Shown in pieces: positions 51,018 to 58,858 of a stretch of DNA of 64,000 nucleotides. This DNA is from Alphaproteobacteria bacterium (lineage in GTDB: Bacteria > Pseudomonadota > Alphaproteobacteria > Micropepsales > Micropepsaceae), in the NCBI GenBank assembly GCA_019247845.1, contig JAFBAL010000049.1:1-64000 (forward strand), read 5' to 3'. Position numbers and translations under genes: made by a program. The notes beneath the pieces were generated by a model. That model was not told the DNA's origin, made no database searches, and was given only the letters and a program-made list of their open reading frames with translations. Numbering within the stretch: position 1 is the first letter of the stretch; every line of letters begins with the position of its first letter.

Positions 51018-52162
51018 CCGATCACCTGGATGTCGGCCTGCAGCGCGCCCGCCGCCTTGATCGCCTGCAGGATCGAGATGATGTCGCGCGGTCCCACGCC
51101 CAGCGCGTTCAGGCCGTCGACCAGGTTCTGCAGGCTCACGCCCTCGTGCAGCACGGCCATCTTGTTGCCCTTGCTGTCGTCGACCTGGATCTGGGTGCGC
51201 GGCACCGTCGCGGTCGCGCCCTTCGAGAACGGCCCGGGCTGGCTGACATCGGGCGTCTCCTGCACGCGGATGGTCAGGTTGCCTTGCGCGATGGCGATGG
51301 TCGAGACGCGCACGTCCGAGCCCATGACGATGACGCCGGACTGCTCGTCGATGACGACCTTGGCGGGCTGATCGGGATCGACCTTGACCTGCTCGACGTC
51401 GGTCAGCAGCCCGACCACGCCGCGCGGATAGGACCCGGGCACCGCGATGCGCACGGTCGAGGGATCGCTGACGTCGGCGACCTCCGTGCCCAGATAGTTG
51501 TTCACCGCCGAGGCGATGCGCGTCGCCGTGGTGAGATCGGGATTGTGCAGCGACAGGCGCAGATTCGTCTGGCTCGCCAGCGCGAAGGGGACCTCGCGCT
51601 CGACGATGGCGCCGTTGGAGATGCGTCCCGCCGTCGGCACGCCGCGCGTCACGCTGGCCGCGTCGCCGGACGCGGTGAAACCGCTGATCGCGACCGGCCC
51701 CTGGCCCAGCGCATAGATCTGCCCGTCGGCGCCGAACAGCGGCGTCACCAGAAGCGTGCCGCCCTGCAGGCTCTTGGCGTCGCCCATCGCGCTCACCGAC
51801 ACGTCGATGCGCGTGCCTTGCGCCGCGAAAGCGGGAAGGTTCGCCGTCACCATCACCGCGGCGACGTTCTTGGTCTGCATGTTCTCGCCGCGCGTGTTCA
51901 CGCCCAGCCGCTCGAGCATGGTCTGGATGCTCTGCTGGGTGAACGGCGCGTTCTTCAAGGAGTCGCCCGACCCGTTCAGGCCGACCACCAGACCATAGCC
52001 GACCAGCATGTTGTCGCGGATGCCGTCGACATCGACCAGGTCCTTGACCCGGGAATAGGCGAAGGCGGGCGAGGGCAGGGCGAGGGCCAGTGCGGCGGCG
52101 GCGATCAACGTTCTGAACATGGAGAAGGACGTCATGGAGAGGGACATCATGGAGAAGGACAT
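51014..52162 (-). CDS. flgI: Flagellar P-ring protein FlgI
   Basis: A 382-residue protein (368 if begun at 52120) that forms the peptidoglycan-layer P ring. Signal peptide MFRTLIAAAALALALPSPAFA. Core: SRVKDLVDVDGIRDNMLVGY, GLNGSGDSLKNAPFT, NVAAVMVTANLPAFA, GTLLVTPLFGADGQIYALGQ and the terminal NALGVGPRDIISILQAIKAA. Several in-frame ATGs arise from a 15-bp tandem repeat at 52121-52162, so the true start is uncertain; the longest is given. It is the first gene of the flgI operon and has a sigma-54-like promoter about 40 bp upstream. Confidence 0.93.
   Translation of the reverse strand: MSFSMMSLSMTSFSMFRTLIAAAALALALPSPAFAYSRVKDLVDVDGIRDNMLVGYGLVVGLNGSGDSLKNAPFTQQSIQTMLERLGVNTRGENMQTKNVAAVMVTANLPAFAAQGTRIDVSVSAMGDAKSLQGGTLLVTPLFGADGQIYALGQGPVAISGFTASGDAASVTRGVPTAGRISNGAIVEREVPFALASQTNLRLSLHNPDLTTATRIASAVNNYLGTEVADVSDPSTVRIAVPGSYPRGVVGLLTDVEQVKVDPDQPAKVVIDEQSGVIVMGSDVRVSTIAIAQGNLTIRVQETPDVSQPGPFSKGATATVPRTQIQVDDSKGNKMAVLHEGVSLQNLVDGLNALGVGPRDIISILQAIKAAGALQADIQVIG
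52121..52162 (-). repeat. 15-bp tandem repeat at the flgI start
   Basis: Units ggagaaggacgtcat (52121-52135), ggagagggacatcat (52136-52150) and a partial ggagaaggacat (52151-52162). Read on the minus strand each unit contains an in-frame ATG, giving the N-terminus MSFSMMSLSMTSFSM before the signal peptide. Copy number changes would add or remove five residues without a frameshift. Confidence 0.85.
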
Positions 52163-52200
52163 GGAGCGGGTTCTGCTCTTTTTGGGCCGTCCGCTCCCAT

Positions 52201-52214
52201 GCCAGTTCCGTGCC
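52201..52214 (-). promoter_or_regulatory. Sigma-54-like promoter of the flgI operon
   Basis: On the minus strand aggcacggaactggcat has GG (52214-52213) and GC (52202-52201) with exactly 10 bp between. The -24 half (GGCACG) is perfect, while the -12 half reads TGGC instead of TTGC. Predicted start near 52189. Two direct repeats cccggcaacttc / cccggcagcttc (52273-52284, 52287-52298) further upstream may be activator sites. Confidence 0.55.
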
Positions 52215-52724
52215 TGGGCGCGGTGACGAAAAACCTTGTTGTTTCAGTATCTTACAGCTAGCGCCGCCGCCGCCCGGCAACTTCTTCCCGGCAGCTTCGG
52301 CCTATTCGAACCTCACTTTTGGAAGGGGCACCCCCGTCCGGTCGGCCGGGTCTTCTGTACATCTGTACGAAAAAAAGAGGTCTCGAGGGGTCGTTCCGGA
52401 CATAGCTACGCCGCCCAAGGCTTCGCACTTTTGAATTTGTGCATCGCATCAAAGCGCGAAAACAATTTCGCGTCGGCGGTTGGGGCACGCGCTGCCGCTC
52501 ACGCGGACGCGCGGATTTGCTGGGCGGTTTGCGGCCGCCGGGACTTCCTGCGCAATTGTGGGGATTTGGGCGATTTGGGGTTTCGACCGTGACGGTTCAA
52601 GGGGGGCGCGGAAGTTTATTTTTGGTCCGGATCGGTGCCGTCGCCGTCAGGCAGCCGTCTCCCAAATGATGAAGCCGAACACGACTGCCATGGCCGGCAA
52701 CTCGACCCACCACATATTGGTTAT
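52215..52724. other. Intergenic region upstream of the flgI operon, no gene
   Basis: Apart from the upstream cccggca direct repeats (52273-52298) and a short tgtac-atc-tgtac direct repeat near 52355, I see no convincing gene, tRNA or terminator here. Short open frames are present on both strands but have no ribosome-binding site and poor composition. The region is somewhat less GC-rich from 52600 to 52724. Confidence 0.5.
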
Positions 52725-52937
52725 TCAAAATCCCTCGACGCGCTCCATGTAATGAATCGCGCCGTGGTTATCGAACGGCACGACGTGGATGGCATCGGGA
52801 TGCAATGGCCGGTGGGACAGGCGAAGCCCGATATACCAAGCCATAAGGCCGCCGAAAAACATCCCAGTCAAGGCCGCTATGAACAGTAGGAAAGCAGACG
52901 ATCTCGCAGTCTCACTTGGACTGCGCCTCAGCCGCAT
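52725..52937 (-). CDS. Small membrane protein
   Basis: A 70-residue protein: a charged N-terminus (MRLRRSPSETARS), one hydrophobic segment (SAFLLFIAALTGMFFGGLMA, then WYIGLRL) and a C-terminal tail ending NHGAIHYMERVEGF. The internal ATG at 52937 is chosen; the longer frame to 53210 runs antisense-like through the neighbouring gene and has unnatural composition. It overlaps the upstream gene by 26 bp. Function unknown. Confidence 0.5.
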   Translation of the reverse strand: MRLRRSPSETARSSAFLLFIAALTGMFFGGLMAWYIGLRLSHRPLHPDAIHVVPFDNHGAIHYMERVEGF

Positions 52938-53220
52938 CACCGTCCTCGACCCATTCCATCTCGTCCCGGAACAAGCCGAAGCAGACGGAACAAACCCAAT
53001 CGTAGTCTTCGCCCCGCGCGTAGTCCTCGGTAGTGGCAAAGCCTTCACGCAATGTCGGTTCGTGATCGACATCGTGTTCCGCGAATTTCGTCCAGCATGC
53101 CGCGCAGTGGTCGTGGTCCCAATCGGGCCGGTAGGCCTTGTAGGGCTTCTTCGTGAAACGGACCCCGCGCAAATAAGGCTGCGTGCGAAGATGCTGCAAT
53201 CGCCAATCATCCGGCGTCAT
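52912..53220 (-). CDS. Small CxxC-containing hypothetical protein
   Basis: A 102-residue acidic protein rich in Trp, Tyr and Asp (MTPDDWRLQHLRTQPYLRGV; YRPDWDHDHCAACWTKFAEH; EDYDWVCSVCFGLFRDEMEW). The pairs C-x2-C and C-x2-C, about 40 residues apart with adjacent histidines, suggest a zinc-binding fold. No family is recognised with certainty. The ATG at 53220 gives a natural start; a longer start at about 53244 is possible. It overlaps the small membrane protein gene downstream, suggesting a two-gene unit. Confidence 0.65.
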   Translation of the reverse strand: MTPDDWRLQHLRTQPYLRGVRFTKKPYKAYRPDWDHDHCAACWTKFAEHDVDHEPTLREGFATTEDYARGEDYDWVCSVCFGLFRDEMEWVEDGDAAEAQSK

Positions 53221-53240
53221 GATGGCCTGCCCGCCTCGGA

Positions 53241-53945
53241 TCACATATCCAGCGCCTGGCCCCGCAACACGAACATATGGTCGCCGCCCAAGCCGAGACA
53301 TTCCTGCTCGTTCCCCCAGTCGGTGCAGCCGGTGCCGAAGCCGCCGCCGGGGTTGCGCCAGACCGAGGGCAGGTTCACCTGATCGTCCCTGACCATCCAG
53401 CCCCATTCGCCGTCGCTGCTGAAATTCTCGTTGACCTGGAACGCGAGCCAGTAGTGCCCGGGCTTGAGCGTCACGCTCGGCTTCAAGGGCACGGCGATGT
53501 CGCCGAAGTGCTGGCGGGCCATGACGCCCTCGAACGCGCCTTTGGGCCTTCCCGGCACGCCATTCCTGTTCTTGAAGAACAGCACGTTCATGGAATCGGC
53601 CTGGCCGCTGCCGTCGAAGGTGGTTCCCAGGATGTCGACCTCCTTGATCCGCCACTTCACGCCCTCGGGCACGATGAAGTCGTCGGCCGCCTCGCAATCA
53701 TAGGCGTCGAAGCTGGATTCGAAATTCTGCGAGACGATGCCGAGGCCGCTGGTCCGGCCCGTCTGGTCGTAGAGCGTGGTCAGCCCGCTCGGCGGCAGCC
53801 GTGCCGGCGAGACCGCGCCCTCGTGCGAGAGCGGCGGCGCTGCTTTCGCCGCGGACAGCGCCGCGGTCGCCAGCATAGCGGTGGTCGTCAGAAGCACGGT
53901 GGTCGACATAAGCGCGGTGGTCGTCAGCAGCGTTTTCGGGTCCAT
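53241..53945 (-). CDS. Secreted beta-rich hypothetical protein
   Basis: A 234-residue protein starting MDPKTLLTTTALMSTTVLLT. The signal peptide is long and made of hexamer repeats (LLTTTA-type), then ATAALSAAKA as a cleavage region. The mature part has the pattern LYDQTGRTSGLGIVSQNFES, CEAADDFIVPEGVKWRIKEV and HYWLAFQVNENF, which resembles the beta-sandwich proteins with ADDF-VP motifs found in extracellular or PEP-CTERM-related secreted proteins. No C-terminal sorting tag is present. Two cysteine pairs could form disulfides. Function unknown. Confidence 0.7.
   Translation of the reverse strand: MDPKTLLTTTALMSTTVLLTTTAMLATAALSAAKAAPPLSHEGAVSPARLPPSGLTTLYDQTGRTSGLGIVSQNFESSFDAYDCEAADDFIVPEGVKWRIKEVDILGTTFDGSGQADSMNVLFFKNRNGVPGRPKGAFEGVMARQHFGDIAVPLKPSVTLKPGHYWLAFQVNENFSSDGEWGWMVRDDQVNLPSVWRNPGGGFGTGCTDWGNEQECLGLGGDHMFVLRGQALDM
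53879..53932 (-). repeat. 18-bp tandem repeat inside a signal peptide
   Basis: Three 18-bp units (cggtggtcgtcagaagca and near-copies at 53879, 53897 and 53915) encode consecutive hexapeptides of the hydrophobic core, LLTTTA / LMSTTV / LLTTTA, of the secreted protein at 53241-53945. The repeat keeps frame and hydrophobicity. Confidence 0.85.
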
Positions 53946-54044
53946 CCTCGCCCTCCATCGATGGCGCATCCAATCCTATCATGGACAGACCCCGCGCCGC
54001 GCCCTAATTTCCCGGCTTGAATCGCTGAATAACGGGCTTTCGCT

Positions 54045-54794
54045 TTGGCCACGGATTATCAGCTCGTCCTCGTCCGCCACGGCGAGAGCGAGTGGAACAA
54101 GAAGAACCTCTTCACCGGCTGGCGCGACGTGCGCCTCACCGAAGACGGCGAAGCCGAGGCGCGCGCCGCCGGCGGCGTGTTGCGCGAGGCGGGCCTCGAA
54201 TTCGACGTCTGCTACACCTCGCTGCTCGGTCGCGCGATCAAGACGCTGTGGCTGGCGCTGGAGGAGATGGATGCGATGTGGCTGCCGGTGATCAAGCACT
54301 GGCGGCTGAACGAGCGCCATTACGGCGCGCTGCAGGGCAAGAACAAGGCCGACTCGGTCGCGGAATTCGGCAAGGCGCAGGTCGACATCTGGCGCCGCTC
54401 CTATGCCACGCCGCCGCCGCCGGTCGACCTCTCCTCTCCCGAATATCCCAAGGGCGATCCGCGCTATGCGCATTTGAGCGATGCGGATCTGCCGCGCAGC
54501 GAAAGCCTCAAGGACGTGCTCGCCCGCGTCATGCCCTATTGGGAGCAAACGATCCTGCCGGACCTGAAGGCGGGCAAGCGCGTGTTGATCGCAGCCCATG
54601 GCAACTCGCTGCGCGCGCTCATCAAGCATCTGGAGAGCGTGGACGACGAAGAGATCGCCGGCATGAACGTGCCGACCGCGATCCCGCGCGCCTATGTGCT
54701 CGATGCGTCGTTCAAGGCGGCCGAGGCGCGTTATCTCGGCGATCCGGACGTGATCGCGCGGCGCATGGCCGCGGTCAAGGCGCAGACGGGATGA
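54045..54794 (+). CDS. gpmA: 2,3-bisphosphoglycerate-dependent phosphoglycerate mutase
   Basis: A 249-residue glycolytic enzyme that interconverts 3- and 2-phosphoglycerate through a phosphohistidine. Motifs: LVLVRHGESEWNKKNLFTGW (phosphorylated His), TSLLGRAIKTLWLALEEMD, LNERHYGALQGKNKADSV (second active-site region) and LIAAHGNSLRALIKHL. The start is TTG at 54045; no ATG fits the family N-terminus. Divergent from the secreted protein; the EnvC-like gene follows 7 bp downstream on the same strand. Confidence 0.95.
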   Translation: MATDYQLVLVRHGESEWNKKNLFTGWRDVRLTEDGEAEARAAGGVLREAGLEFDVCYTSLLGRAIKTLWLALEEMDAMWLPVIKHWRLNERHYGALQGKNKADSVAEFGKAQVDIWRRSYATPPPPVDLSSPEYPKGDPRYAHLSDADLPRSESLKDVLARVMPYWEQTILPDLKAGKRVLIAAHGNSLRALIKHLESVDDEEIAGMNVPTAIPRAYVLDASFKAAEARYLGDPDVIARRMAAVKAQTG

Positions 54795-54801
54795 AGCCGG
54801 G

Positions 54802-56190
54802 ATGAGGCGTCTGGCGCTTCTCGCGCTCTGCGTACCGATCCTGATGGGGGCGGCGAAGCATCCCGAGACCCGCTGCGCGCTGGCGAAGTATTTCGACGCG
54901 CATGCGACCGAATGCGGAAAACCGAAAGTCCAGTCGAAAGCCCGGACGGAAGCCCAGGCGAAAGCCAAGGGCGCGAAGAAGCCCAAGGTCGCCGCCGCCC
55001 GGCCCGCGGCTGCGAAGCCCGAGCCGCCGCCGCTCAACGACAATACCGACACCAGCCACGCGATCCCGGCCAGGGACGCGGTGAAGCTGCCGTCGACGAC
55101 GCAGCAATTCGATGCGCTCAGGAACCAGATCGTGCACGACCGTCCCGCGGTCGCGGATGCCAAGCAGAAGAGCGACGCGCTGAAAGCGCAAGCCGCCGAG
55201 CTTCAGAAGAAGCTGGTGGCGACGGCGGCGCGCGTGCTCGCGCTCGAAAGCGAGAAGGTCCGTCTCGATGCCGACATCGCGCGGCTGACGGCCGAGGACA
55301 GGACGCTCGCGGCCGGCTTCGCGCGCGACCGCGTATCGGTGGCGCGCCTGCTCGCCATGCTCGAGCGCATGCAGCACGACATGCCGCCCGCGATCGTGCT
55401 GCGTCCCGATGACGCGCTGGGGGCGGCGCGCAGCGCGATGCTGATCGGCGCCTCGGTGCCCGGCGTCTATTCGCAAGCGGCGGCGCTCTCGCGGCGCATT
55501 AAAGTGCTGAAGGACACGCGCGCGAAGCTGGTCGCGCGCCGCGCCGAAGGCGTGCGCAACGCAAGCCGGCTGCGCACCGCGCGCGCCGAGCTCGATCAAC
55601 TTCTGGCGAGCAAGGAATTGGAGGCCGATGCCGCGACCAGCCGCTATGGCGACCTGGCCGCCAGGCTCGAAAAAGCCGCCACGACCGCGGCGGATTTGAA
55701 GACCCTGCTCGAGAAGGTGGCGAGCCTGCGCAACCGCCCGGACCAGCGCGACATCGTCGTGGTGGCGGCCCAGAGGCAGGGCGGCGGGCCGCTCCAGGGC
55801 CGCTCGCTGCTGCTGCCGGTGGTGGGCCGCCAGGTCGCCGGCGGCATGGAGGGGGTGGGCGGCGGCCGGGCGCCCGGGCTGACCTTCGCCACCCAGCCGG
55901 CGGCCCGGGTCGTGGCGCCGGCCGACTCCGAGGTTATTTTTGCCGGCCCTTACCATAAAACAGGCCAAGTCTTGATATTAGAGATAACGGCTGGATACGA
56001 TCTCGTGCTGGCTGGACTGGGCAGGGTCGATGTACGTCCCAATGACGAGGTGCTGGCGGGCGAGCCGGTTGGAACCATGCCGGGTTCCGGCCAGGACGTA
56101 AGGCTGTACTTCGAGCTCAGGCAGAACGGTCACGGGACAAGTCCGGCACCATGGTTGTCGGTGGAACTGAGGAAGGCACAAAAATCATGA
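54802..56190 (+). CDS. EnvC-like murein hydrolase activator with degenerate LytM domain
   Basis: A 462-residue periplasmic protein: signal peptide (LALLALCVPILMGAAK), a basic Ala/Lys-rich linker, two long coiled-coil stretches (about residues 120-330; KLVATAARVLALESEKVRLD, KVLKDTRAKLVARRAE) and a C-terminal LytM/M23 fold (VVAPADSEVIFAGPYHKTGQ ... VRLYFELRQNG). The zinc-binding H-x3-D and H-x-H residues of active M23 peptidases are replaced, as in EnvC/NlpD activators of amidases. Its stop overlaps ctpA (ATGA), the standard alphaproteobacterial envC-ctpA pair. Confidence 0.88.
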   Translation: MRRLALLALCVPILMGAAKHPETRCALAKYFDAHATECGKPKVQSKARTEAQAKAKGAKKPKVAAARPAAAKPEPPPLNDNTDTSHAIPARDAVKLPSTTQQFDALRNQIVHDRPAVADAKQKSDALKAQAAELQKKLVATAARVLALESEKVRLDADIARLTAEDRTLAAGFARDRVSVARLLAMLERMQHDMPPAIVLRPDDALGAARSAMLIGASVPGVYSQAAALSRRIKVLKDTRAKLVARRAEGVRNASRLRTARAELDQLLASKELEADAATSRYGDLAARLEKAATTAADLKTLLEKVASLRNRPDQRDIVVVAAQRQGGGPLQGRSLLLPVVGRQVAGGMEGVGGGRAPGLTFATQPAARVVAPADSEVIFAGPYHKTGQVLILEITAGYDLVLAGLGRVDVRPNDEVLAGEPVGTMPGSGQDVRLYFELRQNGHGTSPAPWLSVELRKAQKS

Positions 56191-57485
56191 AGCGTTTCGC
56201 TTTGGTCGCCCTGGGCGGCGTCATCGGATTCTCGGCCGCAGGGCTGCTGCCCGCGGTGCGCGCCGCCAACGACGTGTCGACCTATCGCCAGCTCGACCTC
56301 TTCGCGGACGCCTTCCGCAGCGTGCGCCAGAACTACGTGCGCCCCGTGCAGGATAAAGAGCTCGTCAACGCCGCCATCGAAGGCATGGTCAGCGAGCTCG
56401 ATCCGCATTCCAGCTACATGGATCCCAAGAACTACGCCGACATGCAGATCCAGACCAAGGGCGAGTTCGGCGGCGTCGGCATCGAAGTGACGATGGAAGA
56501 CGGCCTGATCAAGGTGATCTCGCCGATCGACGACACGCCCGCGGCCAAGGCGGGCATCAAGACCGGCGACTTCATCGCGGCGATCGACGGCGTGGCGATC
56601 CAGGGCATGGCGCTGAACGACGCGATCGACAAGATGCGCGGCGCGCCGGGCTCCAAGATCGTGCTCACCGTGCTGCGCCAGGGCGAGAAGAAGCCCTTCG
56701 ACGTGACGCTCGCCCGCGCCCAGATCCGCGTCGACAGCGTCAAGTTCCGCCGCGAGGGCGACGTCGGCTACATCCGCATCACCGCCTTCAACGAGCAGAC
56801 CGCCAGCGGCCTGGAGAAGGCGCTCGCCACGCTCAAGAAGCAGATCGGCCCGGGCCTGAAGGGCTATGTGCTCGACCTGCGCAACAACCCGGGCGGGTTG
56901 CTCGACCAGGCGATCCAGGTGTCGGACGACTTCCTGACCTCGGGCGAGATCGTGTCGACCCGCGGCCGCCATCCCGACGACACGCAGCGCTACGACGCGC
57001 ATTCCGGCGACATGGCCGACAACAAGAAGGTGCTGATCCTGGTCAACGGCGGCACGGCGTCCGCGTCCGAGATCGTCGCCGGCGCGCTGCAGGACCACAA
57101 GCGCGCGACGGTGCTGGGCCTGACCTCCTTCGGCAAGGGTTCGGTGCAGACCATCATCCCGCTCGGCGAAGGCGGCGGCGCGCTGCGTCTGACCACCGCG
57201 CGCTACTACACGCCGTCGGGCCATTCGATCCAGGCGCAGGGCATCGTCCCCGACATCATGGTCGCGCAGGGCAACGAGGAAGAGGTGCCGAAGCTTGCGC
57301 GCCCGAGCGAGGCCGACCTCCCCGGCCACCTGATCGGCGAGCCGGTCATCAAGAAGCCCGGCGCCGGCATCATCAAGCCCGCCCCCGGCAAGAAGTACGA
57401 CGACTTCCAGCTCTCCTATGCGCTCGACATGCTGCGCGGCCAGACCACGATCAGCGCCGTGACGGTGAAGAGCGACAAGGATTGA
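56187..57485 (+). CDS. ctpA: Carboxyl-terminal processing protease CtpA (S41)
   Basis: A 432-residue exported serine protease. Signal sequence FALVALGGVIGFSAAGLLPA; N-terminal helical domain; PDZ domain (about residues 85-170; GEFGGVGIEVTMEDGLIKVI, AGIKTGDFIAAIDGVAIQGM); S41 domain with GYVLDLRNNPGGLLDQAI, the catalytic Ser in VNGGTASASEIVAGALQDHK and the Lys in LTSFGKGSVQTIIPL. It cleaves proteins at hydrophobic C-termini in the periplasm. The ATG at 56187 follows a gaggaagg Shine-Dalgarno located in the envC end. Confidence 0.95.
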   Translation: MKRFALVALGGVIGFSAAGLLPAVRAANDVSTYRQLDLFADAFRSVRQNYVRPVQDKELVNAAIEGMVSELDPHSSYMDPKNYADMQIQTKGEFGGVGIEVTMEDGLIKVISPIDDTPAAKAGIKTGDFIAAIDGVAIQGMALNDAIDKMRGAPGSKIVLTVLRQGEKKPFDVTLARAQIRVDSVKFRREGDVGYIRITAFNEQTASGLEKALATLKKQIGPGLKGYVLDLRNNPGGLLDQAIQVSDDFLTSGEIVSTRGRHPDDTQRYDAHSGDMADNKKVLILVNGGTASASEIVAGALQDHKRATVLGLTSFGKGSVQTIIPLGEGGGALRLTTARYYTPSGHSIQAQGIVPDIMVAQGNEEEVPKLARPSEADLPGHLIGEPVIKKPGAGIIKPAPGKKYDDFQLSYALDMLRGQTTISAVTVKSDKD

Positions 57486-57499
57486 GGATTGTCTTGTTA

Positions 57500-57692
57500 T
57501 CCTCCCCTGCGCAGCGGGGGAGGGTTCGTAGCGGCAGCGTGCGAACCCGCCGCGACAGCGGCGCAGACGGCCGCCTCCGCTGAAGCTTCGGCGTGGCCGG
57601 CGAGTTTCTCCTCGCCGCGGCGTAGCGAAGCGAAGCCGGGAGGGGGCCCCCTCCGGCGCTGCGCGCCACCTTCCCCGTAAACGGGGGAGGAT
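57500..57692. repeat. REP-like intergenic element bounded by inverted repeats
   Basis: Starts cctcccc-tgcgcagc-gggggagg and ends ttccccgtaaacgggggagga, each a strong hairpin, with GC-rich palindromic material between (for example gtagcgaagcgaagc). The borders match those of the element at 1357-1482. It fills the gap between ctpA and the DUF610 gene and may terminate ctpA transcription. A half-site ttaaccat follows at about 57713. Confidence 0.65.
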
Positions 57693-57739
57693 GAGGGACC
57701 CAACTATGTAATTAACCATTGGCGCGCTACCATCGGCGC

Positions 57740-58837
57740 ATGGCGACGAGCACGATCGACGACACGGGCAGGGGCGGCGCGCGGCTGCTCGCCTGGGCTT
57801 ATGTCGCGCTCTTCGCCCTGATCATCGCCGGCGGCGCCGCGATCACCTTCCTCGGCAATCCGCATGCGGGCCAGCCCGTGGTCGTCCTCGACGTGCCAGG
57901 AGCCAGAGGAGGCGCCCGGCCGCATGGCGCCGCGAAACAGGCTGCGGCTGCATCGGCGCAACCGGTGCCGCAGCAAGCCTTGCCGGCTGCTCCGCTTCCG
58001 GCCGTCGCCACGCCCAAAGTCACCCAGCAGGTCTTTGCCGGCCATGCGCTGATCGCCGATCCCGCGCTGATCGAGAACACGGCCGCCGGTCCCCTGCCGC
58101 GGATCGCCGACGACGGCACCACGCCGATGCGCGCCTATGCGCCGCCCGCCGTCAGCGACGGCCGTCCGCGCATCGCCGTCATCGTCGGCGGGCTCGGCAT
58201 CAGCGCGACCGCGACGCAGAGCGCGATCACGGGCCTGCCGCCGGGCGTCACGCTCGCTTTCGCGCCCTATGCGGCCGACGTGCAGCATTGGGCGGGCGAG
58301 GCGCGCAAGGCGGGCCACGAGGTGCTCATCGAAGTGCCGATGGAGCCCTACGACTTCCCCGACAGCGATCCCGGACCGCACACCTTGCGCTCGGGCGTCG
58401 GCGAAGATGCCAATACCGAGCGCCTCGTCTGGGCGCTGACGCGCTTCTCGGGCTATTCGGGCGTGACCAACCTGCTGGGCAGCCGGTTCCTCTCCGACGC
58501 CAATTCGCTCGAGCCGATGATGACGTTCCTGGCGCGGCGCGGGCTGCTGTTCTACGACAACGGCGCGGCTTCTCATTCGGCCGCGCCCGACGTCGCAGGC
58601 CGCGTCGGCACCGCTTTCGCCCAGGCCGATTCCACCATCGACAAGATCCAGACCGCCTTCGAGATCGACCGCCGCCTGTCGTCGCTCGAAAGCCTGGCGC
58701 GGGCGCGCGGCAGCGCCTCGGGCGCGGGCTTCATCTATCCGGTGACCATCGACCGGATCAAAAGTTGGTCACAGGGACTTCAGGGCCGGGGCTTTGTTCT
58801 GGTGCCCGCATCGGCCATAGTCTCCCAGGCCAAATAG
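57740..58837 (+). CDS. Divergent polysaccharide deacetylase (DUF610/YibQ family)
   Basis: A 365-residue protein: N-terminal membrane anchor (LLAWAYVALFALIIAGGAAI), an Ala/Pro-rich linker and a catalytic-fold domain of the divergent polysaccharide deacetylase family (PRIAVIVGGLGISATATQSA; IEVPMEPYDFPDSDPGPHTL; GLLFYDNGAASHSAAP). The family has lost parts of the NodB metal site, so activity is uncertain. It lies between ctpA and rppH, as in most alphaproteobacteria. The ATG at 57740 is chosen because upstream codons lie in the repeat's tail. Confidence 0.88.
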   Translation: MATSTIDDTGRGGARLLAWAYVALFALIIAGGAAITFLGNPHAGQPVVVLDVPGARGGARPHGAAKQAAAASAQPVPQQALPAAPLPAVATPKVTQQVFAGHALIADPALIENTAAGPLPRIADDGTTPMRAYAPPAVSDGRPRIAVIVGGLGISATATQSAITGLPPGVTLAFAPYAADVQHWAGEARKAGHEVLIEVPMEPYDFPDSDPGPHTLRSGVGEDANTERLVWALTRFSGYSGVTNLLGSRFLSDANSLEPMMTFLARRGLLFYDNGAASHSAAPDVAGRVGTAFAQADSTIDKIQTAFEIDRRLSSLESLARARGSASGAGFIYPVTIDRIKSWSQGLQGRGFVLVPASAIVSQAK

Positions 58838-58858
58838 AAACACCGTTTCAGAACCCTC

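Noticed and set aside
52273..52298. Direct repeats cccggcaacttc/cccggcagcttc as confirmed FlbD sites
   Set aside because: They lack the dyad symmetry seen at the flagellin promoters; mentioned only as possible activator sites.
52480..52752. Short plus-strand frames upstream of the flgI operon
   Set aside because: No ribosome-binding site, atypical composition, no motif; overlap the end of the small membrane protein gene on the other strand.
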